A stretch of 64,000 bases of DNA from the NCBI RefSeq assembly GCF_030512175.1, contig NZ_JAULBL010000002.1, positions 618,149-682,148 of the forward strand, written 5' to 3'. Below the pieces are notes generated by a model that saw only the letters and a list, made by a program, of their open reading frames with translations, was not told where the DNA came from and made no database searches. Source of the DNA: Paeniglutamicibacter sulfureus (GTDB lineage: Bacteria; Actinomycetota; Actinomycetes; Actinomycetales; Micrococcaceae). Position 1 is the stretch's first letter; every line of letters starts with the position of its first letter. The position numbers and the translations under genes are program-made. Below are positions 7,280-16,148 of the stretch, one piece after another.

Positions 7280-9616
7280 CTATTCGAAGACCCGGGCCAT
7301 CTCCCGGTCCAGTTCCAGCACCTGCTCGGGGTTGTAGTCGGCCTTCGCGCCCGGGGTGTAGTGCACCCGGTGCAGGGTCCCGGTGTAGCGGAAGGCGCCG
7401 TGGCGCCGGGACAGCTCCCAGTCCACGGGGCCCCCGCGATCCAGCCCCACGCTGATCCCGGCGAACGGCGCCATCCCGGTCAGCTGCAGCAGGTTCTCCA
7501 GCCGCGCCGTTTCCACCCCGTCCACGAGCAGCCGCACATCCCACTTGATCCCGGGCCGCGCGATGAAGTCGAGGGTGACCAGGTGGCTGCCGGGCTCCAG
7601 CGGTGCGCCGGTGCGCAGCATCTTCCCGTACTGGTTGTAGGCCAGGGTCAGGTTCCCGTCCTCGGTGTACAGCACGTAGCCGCCACCCTGGTCGCCGTGG
7701 GCGACGAGCACGCCGGCAGCCCCCGGCCCGTGGTCGATGGCCACGTCGACGGTGAAGGAACGCAGCCGGATCAGCTTGGCGGAGCGGAAGCGCTCCAGCG
7801 TGGGGGCGCCGGGGTACAGGGTCGCCGGTGCCTCGAGCAGCAGCTCGGTGGCGGGGCGGTTGCGGTTGAAGGAGCCGTCGTCGTTCAGCGGGAACACCTG
7901 GTTGTGCCAGGCGGCGGCCCGCCAGCGTTCGGCCAGCTCGCGCACCTTCTGCGGGTGGGCGGCTGCCACGTCGACGGTCTCGGTCGGGTCGGCTGCCAGG
8001 TCGTAGAGCTCCCAGGTGCCCTGCTCCCAGCCGGGCCCGTTGGGTTCGGGGGCCACGGCCTTCCAGTTGCCGTCGAGGAGGGCGCGCCGGCCGTTGAGCT
8101 CGGTGTACTGCTCGGTGTGCGCCGAGTCCAGGGTCGGCTCGCGCAGCCACCTATCGAAGGGGATCCCGTCGGTTTCCTGGGCCGGGACCCCGTGGCGCTG
8201 CTCCAGCGGGGAGACACCGGCGAGGTTCAGCAGGGTCGCGCCGACGTCGGTGGCGTAGGCGTACTGGTGGCGGATCCCGTCATCGCCCGCGGCCTTCGGC
8301 AACCCCGCCGGCCAGGACAGCAGCATCGGCACGCGAGTGCCGCCGCCGTAGGTGTGCATCTTGTAGAGCCTAAACGGGGTGTTGGAGGCGTAGGCCCATC
8401 CGCGCGGGTAGTGCACGTAGGCCCGCGGCCCGCCGATCAGTTCCGGGTCGCGGGCCACGTCGGCGTCCCAGTCCTCGGGCAGGCCGAAGCGCGGGGCGCC
8501 GAAGCGGCTGAAGTAGCTGCGCGTGCCGGTGTCCCCGCCCTCGGCGGTGGCCCCGTTGTCGGAGGTGAACACGATGATGGTGTTCTCGTATTCGCCGGTG
8601 GCCTTCAGGTGGTCGGTGATCCGCTTGAGGTTCTGGTCCACGTTGTCCACGGCAGCGGCGTAGGCCTCCATGTAGCGGGCGAAGAGTTGGCGCTGTTCCG
8701 CCTCCAGCTCGTCCCAGGGCACCACCTCGGCGCCCGGCTCGGTGTTGCGCGGCGCGCAGGCGGTGCCCTCGGGGAAGAGCCCGGCGGCGATCTGGCGGGC
8801 GAAGCGCGCCGAGCGGATATGGTCCCACCCGGATTCGTAGCGTCCGCGGTATTTTTCCAGGTCCGCGGCCTTGGCCTGCAGCGGGCCGTGCACGGCCTGG
8901 TGGGCGAAGTAGAGGAAAAAGGGCTTGGCCGGGTCGTTGGCGCGCAGCTCGCCGATCATGCCCAGCGCCTTGTCCGTCAGGTCGTCGGTGAGGTAGTAGT
9001 CCGCGGGGTATTCGTCGATGACCACCTGGCTGTTGTCCGAGATGATCCGGTGCGGGTGGAAGAGCGAGGTGAACCCGTCCATGCAGCCGTAGTAGCGCTC
9101 GAAGCCGCGGGCCAGTGGCCAGCTGTCCTTCGCCGCCCCGTCGTGCATCTTCGATTCCACGGTCAGGTGCCACTTGCCGACCATGAAGGTCGCGTATCCG
9201 CCGGCCCGGAAGTTCTCCGCCAGCGTCGGGGCATCGGCGGGAAGTTCCATGGCGGTGTTGGGGAACCCGGGATCCATGTGCGGGACGTAGGCGAAGCCGG
9301 CGCGGTGCGGGTTCATCCCCGTGAGCAGCGCCGCCCGGGCCGGGGCGCACATCGGCGGGGTCTGGTAGTTGCCCAGCCGGTAACCGTCCTCGGCAATCTC
9401 GGCCAGCGTGGGGGTGTCGATCTCGCCGCCGAAGGGCGAGATGTCGCTGTATCCCATGTCGTCCATGAGCATCACGATCACGTTCGGCGCCCCCCGCGGT
9501 GCGTGCACCGGCGGCTTCCAGGCCGGGACCGAGTCGCTGGCCTTTTCGGAGACCGCCCCGGTGAAGGAGCCGTACCCGCGCACGGGGAAGGGGCCGGAAT
9601 TTATCTGGGCGGACAT
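7280..9616 (-). CDS. Arylsulfatase, formylglycine-dependent type I
   Basis: This 778-residue protein belongs to the alkaline phosphatase-fold sulfatases. Metal-binding Asp52 and Asp53 (LMDDMGYSDI) and the signature CAPARAALLTG with Cys90 as the residue converted to formylglycine are present. The chain is longer than AtsA-type enzymes of about 530-560 residues; the last 200 residues look like a beta-sandwich or lectin-like domain. No signal peptide is seen, so the enzyme appears cytosolic. It would release sulfate from an aryl or alkyl sulfate ester. The ATG at 9616 follows AAAGAGAAG. The MHS transporter upstream on the same strand may import the substrate; a strong hairpin lies between them. 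Confidence 0.92.
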   Translation of the reverse strand: MSAQINSGPFPVRGYGSFTGAVSEKASDSVPAWKPPVHAPRGAPNVIVMLMDDMGYSDISPFGGEIDTPTLAEIAEDGYRLGNYQTPPMCAPARAALLTGMNPHRAGFAYVPHMDPGFPNTAMELPADAPTLAENFRAGGYATFMVGKWHLTVESKMHDGAAKDSWPLARGFERYYGCMDGFTSLFHPHRIISDNSQVVIDEYPADYYLTDDLTDKALGMIGELRANDPAKPFFLYFAHQAVHGPLQAKAADLEKYRGRYESGWDHIRSARFARQIAAGLFPEGTACAPRNTEPGAEVVPWDELEAEQRQLFARYMEAYAAAVDNVDQNLKRITDHLKATGEYENTIIVFTSDNGATAEGGDTGTRSYFSRFGAPRFGLPEDWDADVARDPELIGGPRAYVHYPRGWAYASNTPFRLYKMHTYGGGTRVPMLLSWPAGLPKAAGDDGIRHQYAYATDVGATLLNLAGVSPLEQRHGVPAQETDGIPFDRWLREPTLDSAHTEQYTELNGRRALLDGNWKAVAPEPNGPGWEQGTWELYDLAADPTETVDVAAAHPQKVRELAERWRAAAWHNQVFPLNDDGSFNRNRPATELLLEAPATLYPGAPTLERFRSAKLIRLRSFTVDVAIDHGPGAAGVLVAHGDQGGGYVLYTEDGNLTLAYNQYGKMLRTGAPLEPGSHLVTLDFIARPGIKWDVRLLVDGVETARLENLLQLTGMAPFAGISVGLDRGGPVDWELSRRHGAFRYTGTLHRVHYTPGAKADYNPEQVLELDREMARVFE

Positions 9617-9660
9617 CGTGGGACTTCTCTTTCGCTGGATTTCGTGGGACAATGTGCCGG

Positions 9661-9696
9661 CACCCCGGCCACCGCGGTGCTGCGGTGGCCGGGGTG
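9661..9696. terminator. Hairpin between MHS transporter and arylsulfatase
   Basis: A perfect 15-bp stem (9661-9675 with 9682-9696) has a 6-base loop. It lies 12 bases past the stop of the transporter gene and 44 bases before the sulfatase start, on the path of leftward transcription. There is no T run, so it may attenuate or stabilise messenger rather than fully terminate. Confidence 0.65.
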
Positions 9697-9708
9697 GCCG
9701 GTCGGCTG

Positions 9709-11040
9709 TTAGGAGAGGCTGGTCTTCGAGCTTTCGCGGGTCAGCAGCACCGCGACCAGGCCGATGGCCATCACGACCATCCAGAACCCGGCGACCAGGC
9801 CGAATCCTCCGCCGGCGGCGATGACAAGCCCGGAGGCGATCATCGGGGTGAACCCGGCGCCGACCACCGAGGCGCCCTGGTAGGCCAGCGAGGCACCGGT
9901 GTAGCGGACGTGGGTGGGGAACTGTTCGGCCACGAAGGCGCCGATCGGGCCGTAAAGCAGGCCCTGGACCAGGCCGTTGCCCACAGCGATCGCGACAGCG
10001 AAGCCCCACATGGTGCCGTTGTTCAGCAGCGCCATCAGCGGGTAGGCCAGCACGATGCCGATGATGCCGGCGAAGACCAGCATGCGGCGCCGGCCCACGC
10101 GGTCGCTCATCCGGGCCGCCCAGAAGGTGACGACGAGGGTCAGCACCGCGCCGGCGGCCTTCCAGTTCAGCACGCCGGAGCGCTCAACTCCGTTGGACAC
10201 CGCGATCGAGACGCCCCAGACGGTCAGCAGGCCCTGGCAGCAGTAGAAGCTGACGGTGGCCAGCAGGGCCAGCACCACGGCGCGCGGGTGGTTGCGCAGC
10301 ACGTCCAGCAGCGGCATCTTGCGCTTTTCGCTGGCCTCGGCGAGCTTGTTGAACATCGGCGTTTCGGCGACCTTGAGCCGGATGACCATGCCGACGGCGA
10401 TCAATGCAGCGCTGAGCAGGAACGGGATGCGCCAGCCCCAGGTCAGGAACTGGTCCCCGGTGGCGGCGGACACGGCGGAGACCACCAGGGTCGCCATGAT
10501 CGCACCGGCCGGGCCGCCGGCGTTGGCGAAGGACGTGGCAAATCCGCGCTTGGACTGCGGGGCGTGCTCCAGGGCCATGAGCGCGGCCCCTCCCCATTCG
10601 CCGCCGACAGCGATGCCCTGCACCACGCGCAGCACCACCAGCGCCGTCGGGGCGAGGATGCCGATCTGCGCCGTGGTGGGCAGCAGGCCGATCATCGTGG
10701 TGGCCACACCCATCATCAACATCGAGAGCACCAGCATCTTCTTGCGGCCGATGCGGTCGCCGAAGTGGCCGAAGACGATGCCGCCCAGCGGCCGGGCCAC
10801 GTAGCCCGCGGCCAGCGTGGCGAAGGAGGCGAACAGCCCGAACGAGGGGCTGAGGTCCGAGAAGAACACCTTGCCGAAGACGATCGAGGCGGCCGTGGCG
10901 TACAGGATGAAGTCGTAGTACTCGATGGCGCTGCCGACGAAGCTGGAGGCCAGGATGCGGCGCATGTCCTTGGTGTTCAGCGAATCGTGGGGAGCATGGC
11001 GTGGCGGCGTCTTTGCCGTCCCGATGGTCTTGTTGCTCAT
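9709..11040 (-). CDS. MHS-family MFS transporter (first of three)
   Basis: This 443-residue, 12-helix transporter belongs to the metabolite:H+ symporter branch of the major facilitator superfamily. Signatures are EYYDFILYATAASIVFGKVFF, FGHFGDRIGRKKML after helix 2, RVVQGIAVGGEWGGAALMALEHAP, and the repeat DRVGRRRML in the second half. MHS members import organic acids and betaines with protons. It lies upstream of the arylsulfatase on the same strand and diverges from the LysR gene at 11149, so the LysR protein is its likely regulator. The substrate cannot be read from sequence. Confidence 0.88.
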   Translation of the reverse strand: MSNKTIGTAKTPPRHAPHDSLNTKDMRRILASSFVGSAIEYYDFILYATAASIVFGKVFFSDLSPSFGLFASFATLAAGYVARPLGGIVFGHFGDRIGRKKMLVLSMLMMGVATTMIGLLPTTAQIGILAPTALVVLRVVQGIAVGGEWGGAALMALEHAPQSKRGFATSFANAGGPAGAIMATLVVSAVSAATGDQFLTWGWRIPFLLSAALIAVGMVIRLKVAETPMFNKLAEASEKRKMPLLDVLRNHPRAVVLALLATVSFYCCQGLLTVWGVSIAVSNGVERSGVLNWKAAGAVLTLVVTFWAARMSDRVGRRRMLVFAGIIGIVLAYPLMALLNNGTMWGFAVAIAVGNGLVQGLLYGPIGAFVAEQFPTHVRYTGASLAYQGASVVGAGFTPMIASGLVIAAGGGFGLVAGFWMVVMAIGLVAVLLTRESSKTSLS

Positions 11041-11112
11041 GGGGATTTCCCTCGGTTAGGTCGGATGGTGATTGGCTTGCCTCCAGTGTGCTCCACGCCA
11101 CATGATATAGAT

Positions 11113-11124
11113 AATCAATTGATT
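11113..11124. promoter_or_regulatory. Palindrome in divergent MHS/LysR promoter region
   Basis: AATCAATTGATT is a perfect 12-bp palindrome 25 bases before the LysR start codon, in the 108-base gap between divergent genes. Position and symmetry suit a LysR-type binding site. It shares its core with the TetR-type operator at 41258-41271, which may be chance. Confidence 0.45.
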
Positions 11125-11148
11125 CAATGAGATTCATCAGGAGAACTT

Positions 11149-12054
11149 ATGGGCGAGCTCACGCTGCGCCAGCTGCAGTATTTCGTGGCGGTCGTGGACC
11201 ACGGGTCGGTCACCGCGGCTGCCGAAGCCTGCCATGTTTCCCAGGCGGCGGCCTCCATGGCGATTGCACAGCTGGAAAAATCGCTGGGGGTGGACCTGCT
11301 GATCCGCAGTCAGTCACGCCGGCTCTCGCCCACCGCGGCCGGGACCGAGTTCGCCGCCCATGCGCGTGCGGTGCTTGAGCGCCTGGCGGAGGCCGAGGCA
11401 GTGGTGTCCGAGAGCGTGGGGCAGATGCGCGGGGCCCTGCGCGTCGGCTGCAGCCCGACGCTCTCTCCCCGGCTCATTCCGCCGCTGGTGCAGTTTTTCA
11501 CCCTTCACCATCCGCAAATTGACCTGCGCATCAGCGAAGGGGCGCCGGTCCAGACCCAGGACGATGTCCGCCATGGGCGGCTGGACCTGGCCTTCGGCTA
11601 TGCATGGCAGGCCGACACCGATCTGCGCCGCGAGCACATCGCAGACGTCCGCCTCCAGGTGATGTTGGCCGCCGGGCACTCCCTGGCCGGACGCAAGTCG
11701 GTGCACTTGGCCGAGATCGTGCACGAACCGGCCGTGATCCTCAATGTGCCGCCCACCGCCGAGCGGCTCATTGCGCTGGTCCAGTCGCTTGGACTCGAGC
11801 TGGACATCAAGTTGACCAGCACCAACATGGAAACCATTCGCTCGTTGGTGGGACGGGGTCTGGGGTTCTCGTTCGTCAACAGCGCACCGGCCACGGGGAC
11901 CACGTTCGACGGGCTGGAGGTCGTCTACGTCCCGGTGGCCGATGCGATGCCGCAGAACTCCATCGTGGCGATGCTTCCTGCCGGGCATGCTGTGCCGCGC
12001 AGGGTTTCGGCGGCGCTCGAGGTGCTGCGCGACGACGTCCGGTCCCATCCCTGA
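11149..12054 (+). CDS. LysR-family transcription regulator (with first MHS transporter)
   Basis: The 301-residue protein has an N-terminal winged helix (LTLRQLQYFVAVVDHGSVTA, then HVSQAAASMAIAQLEKSLG) and a periplasmic-binding-type effector domain from about residue 90. It diverges from the MHS transporter/sulfatase genes, the usual layout for a LysR activator of its neighbour. A GGAGAA ribosome site precedes the ATG. It closely resembles the LysR protein at 15041, which also pairs with an MHS transporter. The effector is unknown. Confidence 0.9.
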   Translation: MGELTLRQLQYFVAVVDHGSVTAAAEACHVSQAAASMAIAQLEKSLGVDLLIRSQSRRLSPTAAGTEFAAHARAVLERLAEAEAVVSESVGQMRGALRVGCSPTLSPRLIPPLVQFFTLHHPQIDLRISEGAPVQTQDDVRHGRLDLAFGYAWQADTDLRREHIADVRLQVMLAAGHSLAGRKSVHLAEIVHEPAVILNVPPTAERLIALVQSLGLELDIKLTSTNMETIRSLVGRGLGFSFVNSAPATGTTFDGLEVVYVPVADAMPQNSIVAMLPAGHAVPRRVSAALEVLRDDVRSHP

Positions 12055-12355
12055 ACGCAGGTCGCCGGCACGACCCGGACACAGCGGCGACTGCCACCTC
12101 CGCGTTGGTTGGCCATGGCAGATCGTCGGAATCCTTGGATTGGAGATGTTCTTACGGAGATTGGCCCGGGATTTCTGCGGCTTTCCGTGGGGATGGGCGT
12201 GGTGGTTCATGAGATCTATGGCGCGTTGTTGACGTGTCCGATGCCCGTGGTAATCGCGGACGAATAACCAAGTCGATGCAACAACAATGCCTGGGGTACT
12301 CCGAGCGGAACGGAATATCCCAGGCATTGCCTAGCTAGCTTGAATGGAGTGAGGC
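12055..12355. other. Gene-free stretch between convergent LysR and MHS genes
   Basis: I see no convincing gene here. The right part contains a hairpin (12285-12329) that can end leftward transcription of the MHS gene, and one copy of TTGCCTAGCTAG (12327-12338) that recurs at 14999-15010. Confidence 0.5.
12285..12329 (-). terminator. Probable terminator after second MHS gene
   Basis: An 11-bp stem (12285-12295 with 12319-12329) is followed on the minus strand by TTGTTGTTG, giving a U-rich tail. The loop of 23 bases is long, so strength is uncertain. Confidence 0.55.
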
Positions 12356-13780
12356 TTACCCTTGCAGGCTTGCGTTTCTTTCGCGGCGCGAGGACTCGTT
12401 GGCAGGCGCCTGGATTGCCGCACCCATGTCCGCATCCAGGTTCTGGATATCGGATCCGGAGCGGTCCTTGGCGTACAGCAGGGCGACCAGCGACATGGTC
12501 GAGAACGACATCCAGAGCAGGGCTACCAGCCAAAGGTCCCCGCCGCCGGCGATGACCAGGGCGGTGGCGATCATGGGGGTGAATCCTGCGCCAAGTGTGG
12601 AGGCCATCTGGTAGCCGATGGAGGTTCCCGAGTAGCGCACCGCAGTCGGGAAGAGCTCGCCGGCGAAGGCGCCGTAGGGCCCGGAGGTGAAGCCTTGGAC
12701 AAGGCTCAGACCCAGCACGATGGCCAGCATGAAGGCAACCGTGTTGCCCATGTCGAGCAGCGCCATGACAGGAAAGGCCAGGACAATGGCTCCTGCGTTG
12801 CCCCAAATGAGGATCCTTCGCCGGCCGAGCTTGTCGCTGAGCTTCGAGGCAACGATGATGGCCAAGACGGTGAAAAGGCCGCCAAAGGCTTTGATGTTCA
12901 GTACCTCGGTCTGTGCCAGGATGGCTTGCTGCACGGCGAAGGAGATCGCCCAGGCACCCATCAGGCCCTGCGCCATCTGGCCGGAAAGCCCGGACACCAT
13001 GGCAATGAGCAGCGGCTTGCGGTGATGGCGGAAAAGCTCGGCAATGGGAATGCGCTTCTTGGCCTCCTGCGAAGACTTGGAAACCTCGGTGAAGACGCGG
13101 GATTCGGAGACCTTCATGCGGATGAAGATGGCCAGCATCATGAGCACGGCGGAGAACACGAACGGTACGCGCCAGCCCCAGGCCAGGAACTGTGCCTTGG
13201 GCAGGGTCGACATCGCCGAAAGGATCAGGGTGCCCAGGATGGTTCCGGCCGGCGCCCCCATGTAGGCGAAGGCGGAGGCGAATCCGCGCGAGCCCTTCTT
13301 GGAGTTCTCAAAGGCAAGCAGCATGGCCCCGCCCCATTCCCCGCCCACGGCCAGGCCCTGGAAGACACGCAGGGAGACCAACAAGATGGGCGCCCAGATC
13401 CCGATCTGTGCGGTGGTGGGCAACAAGCCGATCAGCGTGGACGCGATGCCCATGGCCAATACGGTGGTGATCAAGATGGCCTTGCGCCCGATCTTGTCTC
13501 CCAGGTTGCCGAAGAGGAACGCGCCGAGGGGTCGGGCGATGTAACCGACCGCCAGGGTGCCGAAGGAAACGAAGAGCGCAACGTTCGGGTCCAGGTCTGC
13601 AAAGAACACTTGGTTGAACACGATGCCTGCGGCCGTCGCGTAGAGGATGAAGTCGTAGTACTCGACTGCTGTGCCGAGGAAGCTGGAAAACAGGATCCTG
13701 CGCATCTCCTTCGGGTTGGCGTGATAGACCTTTCCTTCCGGTGCTGGGCTTGCCGGATCGGCAGTGCTGCTGTGGCTCAT
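12356..13780 (-). CDS. MHS-family MFS transporter (second of three)
   Basis: This 474-residue transporter has the same MHS signatures as the gene at 9709 (EYYDFILYATAAGIVFNQVFF, LFGNLGDKIGRKAIL, GLAVGGEWGGAMLLAFE, SDKLGRRRILI) and about 12 membrane helices. The N-terminal 25 residues and the C-terminal 35 residues are hydrophilic. It follows the metallo-beta-lactamase-fold gene by 32 bases on the same strand, so the two probably form one operon, divergent from the LysR gene at 15041. This suggests import of a compound that the hydrolase then opens. The substrate is unknown. Confidence 0.88.
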   Translation of the reverse strand: MSHSSTADPASPAPEGKVYHANPKEMRRILFSSFLGTAVEYYDFILYATAAGIVFNQVFFADLDPNVALFVSFGTLAVGYIARPLGAFLFGNLGDKIGRKAILITTVLAMGIASTLIGLLPTTAQIGIWAPILLVSLRVFQGLAVGGEWGGAMLLAFENSKKGSRGFASAFAYMGAPAGTILGTLILSAMSTLPKAQFLAWGWRVPFVFSAVLMMLAIFIRMKVSESRVFTEVSKSSQEAKKRIPIAELFRHHRKPLLIAMVSGLSGQMAQGLMGAWAISFAVQQAILAQTEVLNIKAFGGLFTVLAIIVASKLSDKLGRRRILIWGNAGAIVLAFPVMALLDMGNTVAFMLAIVLGLSLVQGFTSGPYGAFAGELFPTAVRYSGTSIGYQMASTLGAGFTPMIATALVIAGGGDLWLVALLWMSFSTMSLVALLYAKDRSGSDIQNLDADMGAAIQAPANESSRRERNASLQG

Positions 13781-13812
13781 GGCGTGGTCCTTTCAGGGCT
13801 CGGAATTGGGAG

Positions 13813-14883
13813 TTAGCGAGTGGTCGCGCTGGAGGAAGACAATCGCGCGGCGGCGCGGGCGGCGGGGCCGAATGGAATGACTTCCAAGTCGTCCGGGATC
13901 GAGAGGGTCCCGGCAAAAGTCGAGCGGGCCTCTTGCCAGGCTTCCGGTGGTGAATAGCTCGGTACCAGGTGATGGAGTGCCAGGTGGGTGGCACCGGCAT
14001 CGCTGGCGATTCGGCCGGCTTCCGCCGCGGTGGTGTGTGCGCGGCGGTGGTGGTCCATGGTTGCCTGCAGCATCTGTGCGTCGGAGTATTGTGCGGCAAG
14101 GACTTCCAGATTGATGGCCTCGTGCAGCAAGAGGTCGGTGCCCCGGGCAAGGCGAACCATGTTGCTGCAGGGTGCGGTATCCCCGGATATGGTCACTGAT
14201 CCGCCAACGGTCTCGAAGCGGAAGGCGTAGGCCGGGGCGGTGGGATGGTGGGAGACCAGAATGGCCGTGACGGTCACATGTTCGTCCCGGAAGACTTCGA
14301 TGGGTTCCATCTCGGGGGCGACGTCGGTGTCGGGGTCAAACCCGATTCCCCCGGGCAACCGGATCTCTCGCGGATCGAACTGCGCCGCAGGGGAAACCGC
14401 GAGGGAGTCGAAGATCCGGTCGTTGCAGTCGGTCGCGTAGGCCGAAAGGATGCCAGACACCAGTCCCTCGATGCCGGGTGTTGGGCGATGCGGGGCAATC
14501 GGCGTTGGGGTGGCCGTGGCCCGCGGGGAGAGCGGCGGCAGCTTGCCGCGGTCGCCCGGTCCGACGATGGGAATCGGCCCGCGGGGGCTGTTTTTGAGTT
14601 CGAACGCCCCGAAGAGGAGCAAGGAGGGCAGATCGACGGTGTGGTCGGAGTGCATGTGGGTGATGAAGATAGCGCCCAGGTTCGACATCGATAGGCCGGC
14701 TGCATTCGCCTGGCGGCCGGCACCCTGACCACAGTCGACCAGGTACCAGGTTTCGCCGACCACCACCGCAGTGGCAATACCGAACCGCGGCGTACCCTCG
14801 TGGTCCTTCCACCAGCGGGGCCCGCCCGCGGTGCCGAGGGTGACTACATAGGGAATCATCGGAGACGGGCTGGCATCGGTCAT
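13813..14883 (-). CDS. Metallo-beta-lactamase-fold hydrolase, RNase Z/arylsulfatase-like subgroup
   Basis: The 356-residue protein has the HxHxDH zinc motif as HMHSDH in IFITHMHSDHTVDLPSLLLFG, the preceding YLVDCGQGAGRQ, and downstream zinc ligands in ISGDTAP and LHHLVP. The layout resembles RNase Z-like small-molecule hydrolases. Such enzymes cleave lactones, sulfate esters or phosphodiesters; which one applies here is not visible. The ATG at 14883 (MTDASPSP) is preceded by AGAAG; an in-frame start at 14943 reads through the promoter region. It is the first gene of a two-gene unit with the MHS transporter and diverges from a LysR gene. Confidence 0.82.
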   Translation of the reverse strand: MTDASPSPMIPYVVTLGTAGGPRWWKDHEGTPRFGIATAVVVGETWYLVDCGQGAGRQANAAGLSMSNLGAIFITHMHSDHTVDLPSLLLFGAFELKNSPRGPIPIVGPGDRGKLPPLSPRATATPTPIAPHRPTPGIEGLVSGILSAYATDCNDRIFDSLAVSPAAQFDPREIRLPGGIGFDPDTDVAPEMEPIEVFRDEHVTVTAILVSHHPTAPAYAFRFETVGGSVTISGDTAPCSNMVRLARGTDLLLHEAINLEVLAAQYSDAQMLQATMDHHRRAHTTAAEAGRIASDAGATHLALHHLVPSYSPPEAWQEARSTFAGTLSIPDDLEVIPFGPAARAAARLSSSSATTR

Positions 14884-15040
14884 GGTGGAGCTTCTCGCTT
14901 TCCGGCGGGTGGATGAACAAGTCGGAGACGGGGCTCCTGGCAAGAAGGCTTGCGTGCCGACTTATTGCTTGACTCCATCTTGGTGTCGTCCATCACATTT
15001 GCCTAGCTAGAATAGTTGCACGCGGTCATAAGGAGAGCTA

Positions 15041-15931
15041 ATGAGCGAAATCACGCTGCGGCAACTCGAGTACTTCGCGGCGATCGCGGAAACCCAGTCG
15101 GTCACCAATGCGGCCCGTCATTGCCATGTCAGCCAAGGGGCGGTGAGTCTGGCGCTGGGACAGTTGGAGCATGCCCTGGGAGTCACTCTTGCGATGCGGC
15201 AGCGGGGCCGCGGCATTGCGCTGACGCCAGAGGGGCAGGAGGTTGCCACGCGGGCTCGATTCATTGCCGACCAGGTCGAACGGCTGCGCGACGCCGTCTC
15301 CAAGGCGCACACCGGACTGTCGGGGCGGCTGAGCATCGGGGTTTTCACGACGTTGGCGGTCCACGTGGTCCCGCATCTCATCGATTGGTTCTGTGCTCGC
15401 CACCCCGAGGTGCAACTGGTGTTCGTCGAGGGCAGCGGCCCCGAAATCCAGGAGGCATTGTTTGCCGGGCGCACGCAGCTGTCAATCGGCTACGAGACCC
15501 AGTTCGGCCAAGACTGCACGATGGAAGTGCTCCAGGAATTCCACCGGAAGGTCGCTGTGAGCCCTTCGCATCCGCTGGCACAATACGAAGAGATTGGTTT
15601 TGCCCAGCTTGCCCAATTCCCGGCGGCCTTCCTGAACCTGGAACCGGCACTGCAGCATACGCTGGCGGAATTCCAGCGTCATGGCGTCACCGCGAACGTC
15701 GGCTGGCTTCTGGCCAACGTGCCCTCCATCCATTCGATTGTGGGCCGGGGATTGGCCTACTCGCTGCTGATGCAACCGACCGAGAACAGCATGGAGGATC
15801 GCCCGCTGGTGTTCCGTTCCCTCTCGGATGAAACCCAGGCCAACTCGCTGGTGGCAGCGGTGCCCACGGGCGTCAGTCGCAGTGCCATGGTGACGGAAGC
15901 GCTGGCCGCCCTGCATGCCCAATGGAAATGA
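15041..15931 (+). CDS. LysR-family transcription regulator (with MBL hydrolase and second MHS transporter)
   Basis: This 296-residue LysR protein has the N-terminal winged helix (ITLRQLEYFAAIAETQSVTN, HVSQGAVSLALGQLEHALG) and a LysR substrate-binding domain. It resembles the LysR protein at 11149 over its whole length, including the shared start pattern (LRQLxYF). AAGGAGAG precedes the ATG. It diverges from the hydrolase/MHS pair, which it probably controls. Confidence 0.9.
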   Translation: MSEITLRQLEYFAAIAETQSVTNAARHCHVSQGAVSLALGQLEHALGVTLAMRQRGRGIALTPEGQEVATRARFIADQVERLRDAVSKAHTGLSGRLSIGVFTTLAVHVVPHLIDWFCARHPEVQLVFVEGSGPEIQEALFAGRTQLSIGYETQFGQDCTMEVLQEFHRKVAVSPSHPLAQYEEIGFAQLAQFPAAFLNLEPALQHTLAEFQRHGVTANVGWLLANVPSIHSIVGRGLAYSLLMQPTENSMEDRPLVFRSLSDETQANSLVAAVPTGVSRSAMVTEALAALHAQWK

Positions 15932-16003
15932 GGCCGGTCGGGCAGGATGCCATCCGGACGGGAATCTCCCGGTGCTGCCCGGGTATCTGCCGTGGATTGG
16001 AAT

Positions 16004-16024
16004 TTGCGGAGCGGCGCTCCGCAA
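16004..16024. terminator. Weak hairpin between convergent LysR and PIG-L genes
   Basis: A 9-bp perfect stem with a 3-base loop lies 72 bases past the LysR stop. It lacks a T run. The surrounding 217-base gap shows no gene. Confidence 0.35.
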
Positions 16025-16148
16025 GCTTCTCCACGGGAAGAAATTGGGGTGGCGGATCCTGAAGGTCTACGGCTTTGGACCATGGACGGACATCGGCCAT
16101 CCGGTATTACTGAAAATGTAGGGGACGAGTCCGCGGCGCCGCTGGAGG

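Noticed and set aside
7361-9712. A 783-codon plus-strand frame opposite the arylsulfatase
   Set aside because: It has a repetitive Val/Gly/Arg/His translation and no family match; the sulfatase on the minus strand has its catalytic signature.
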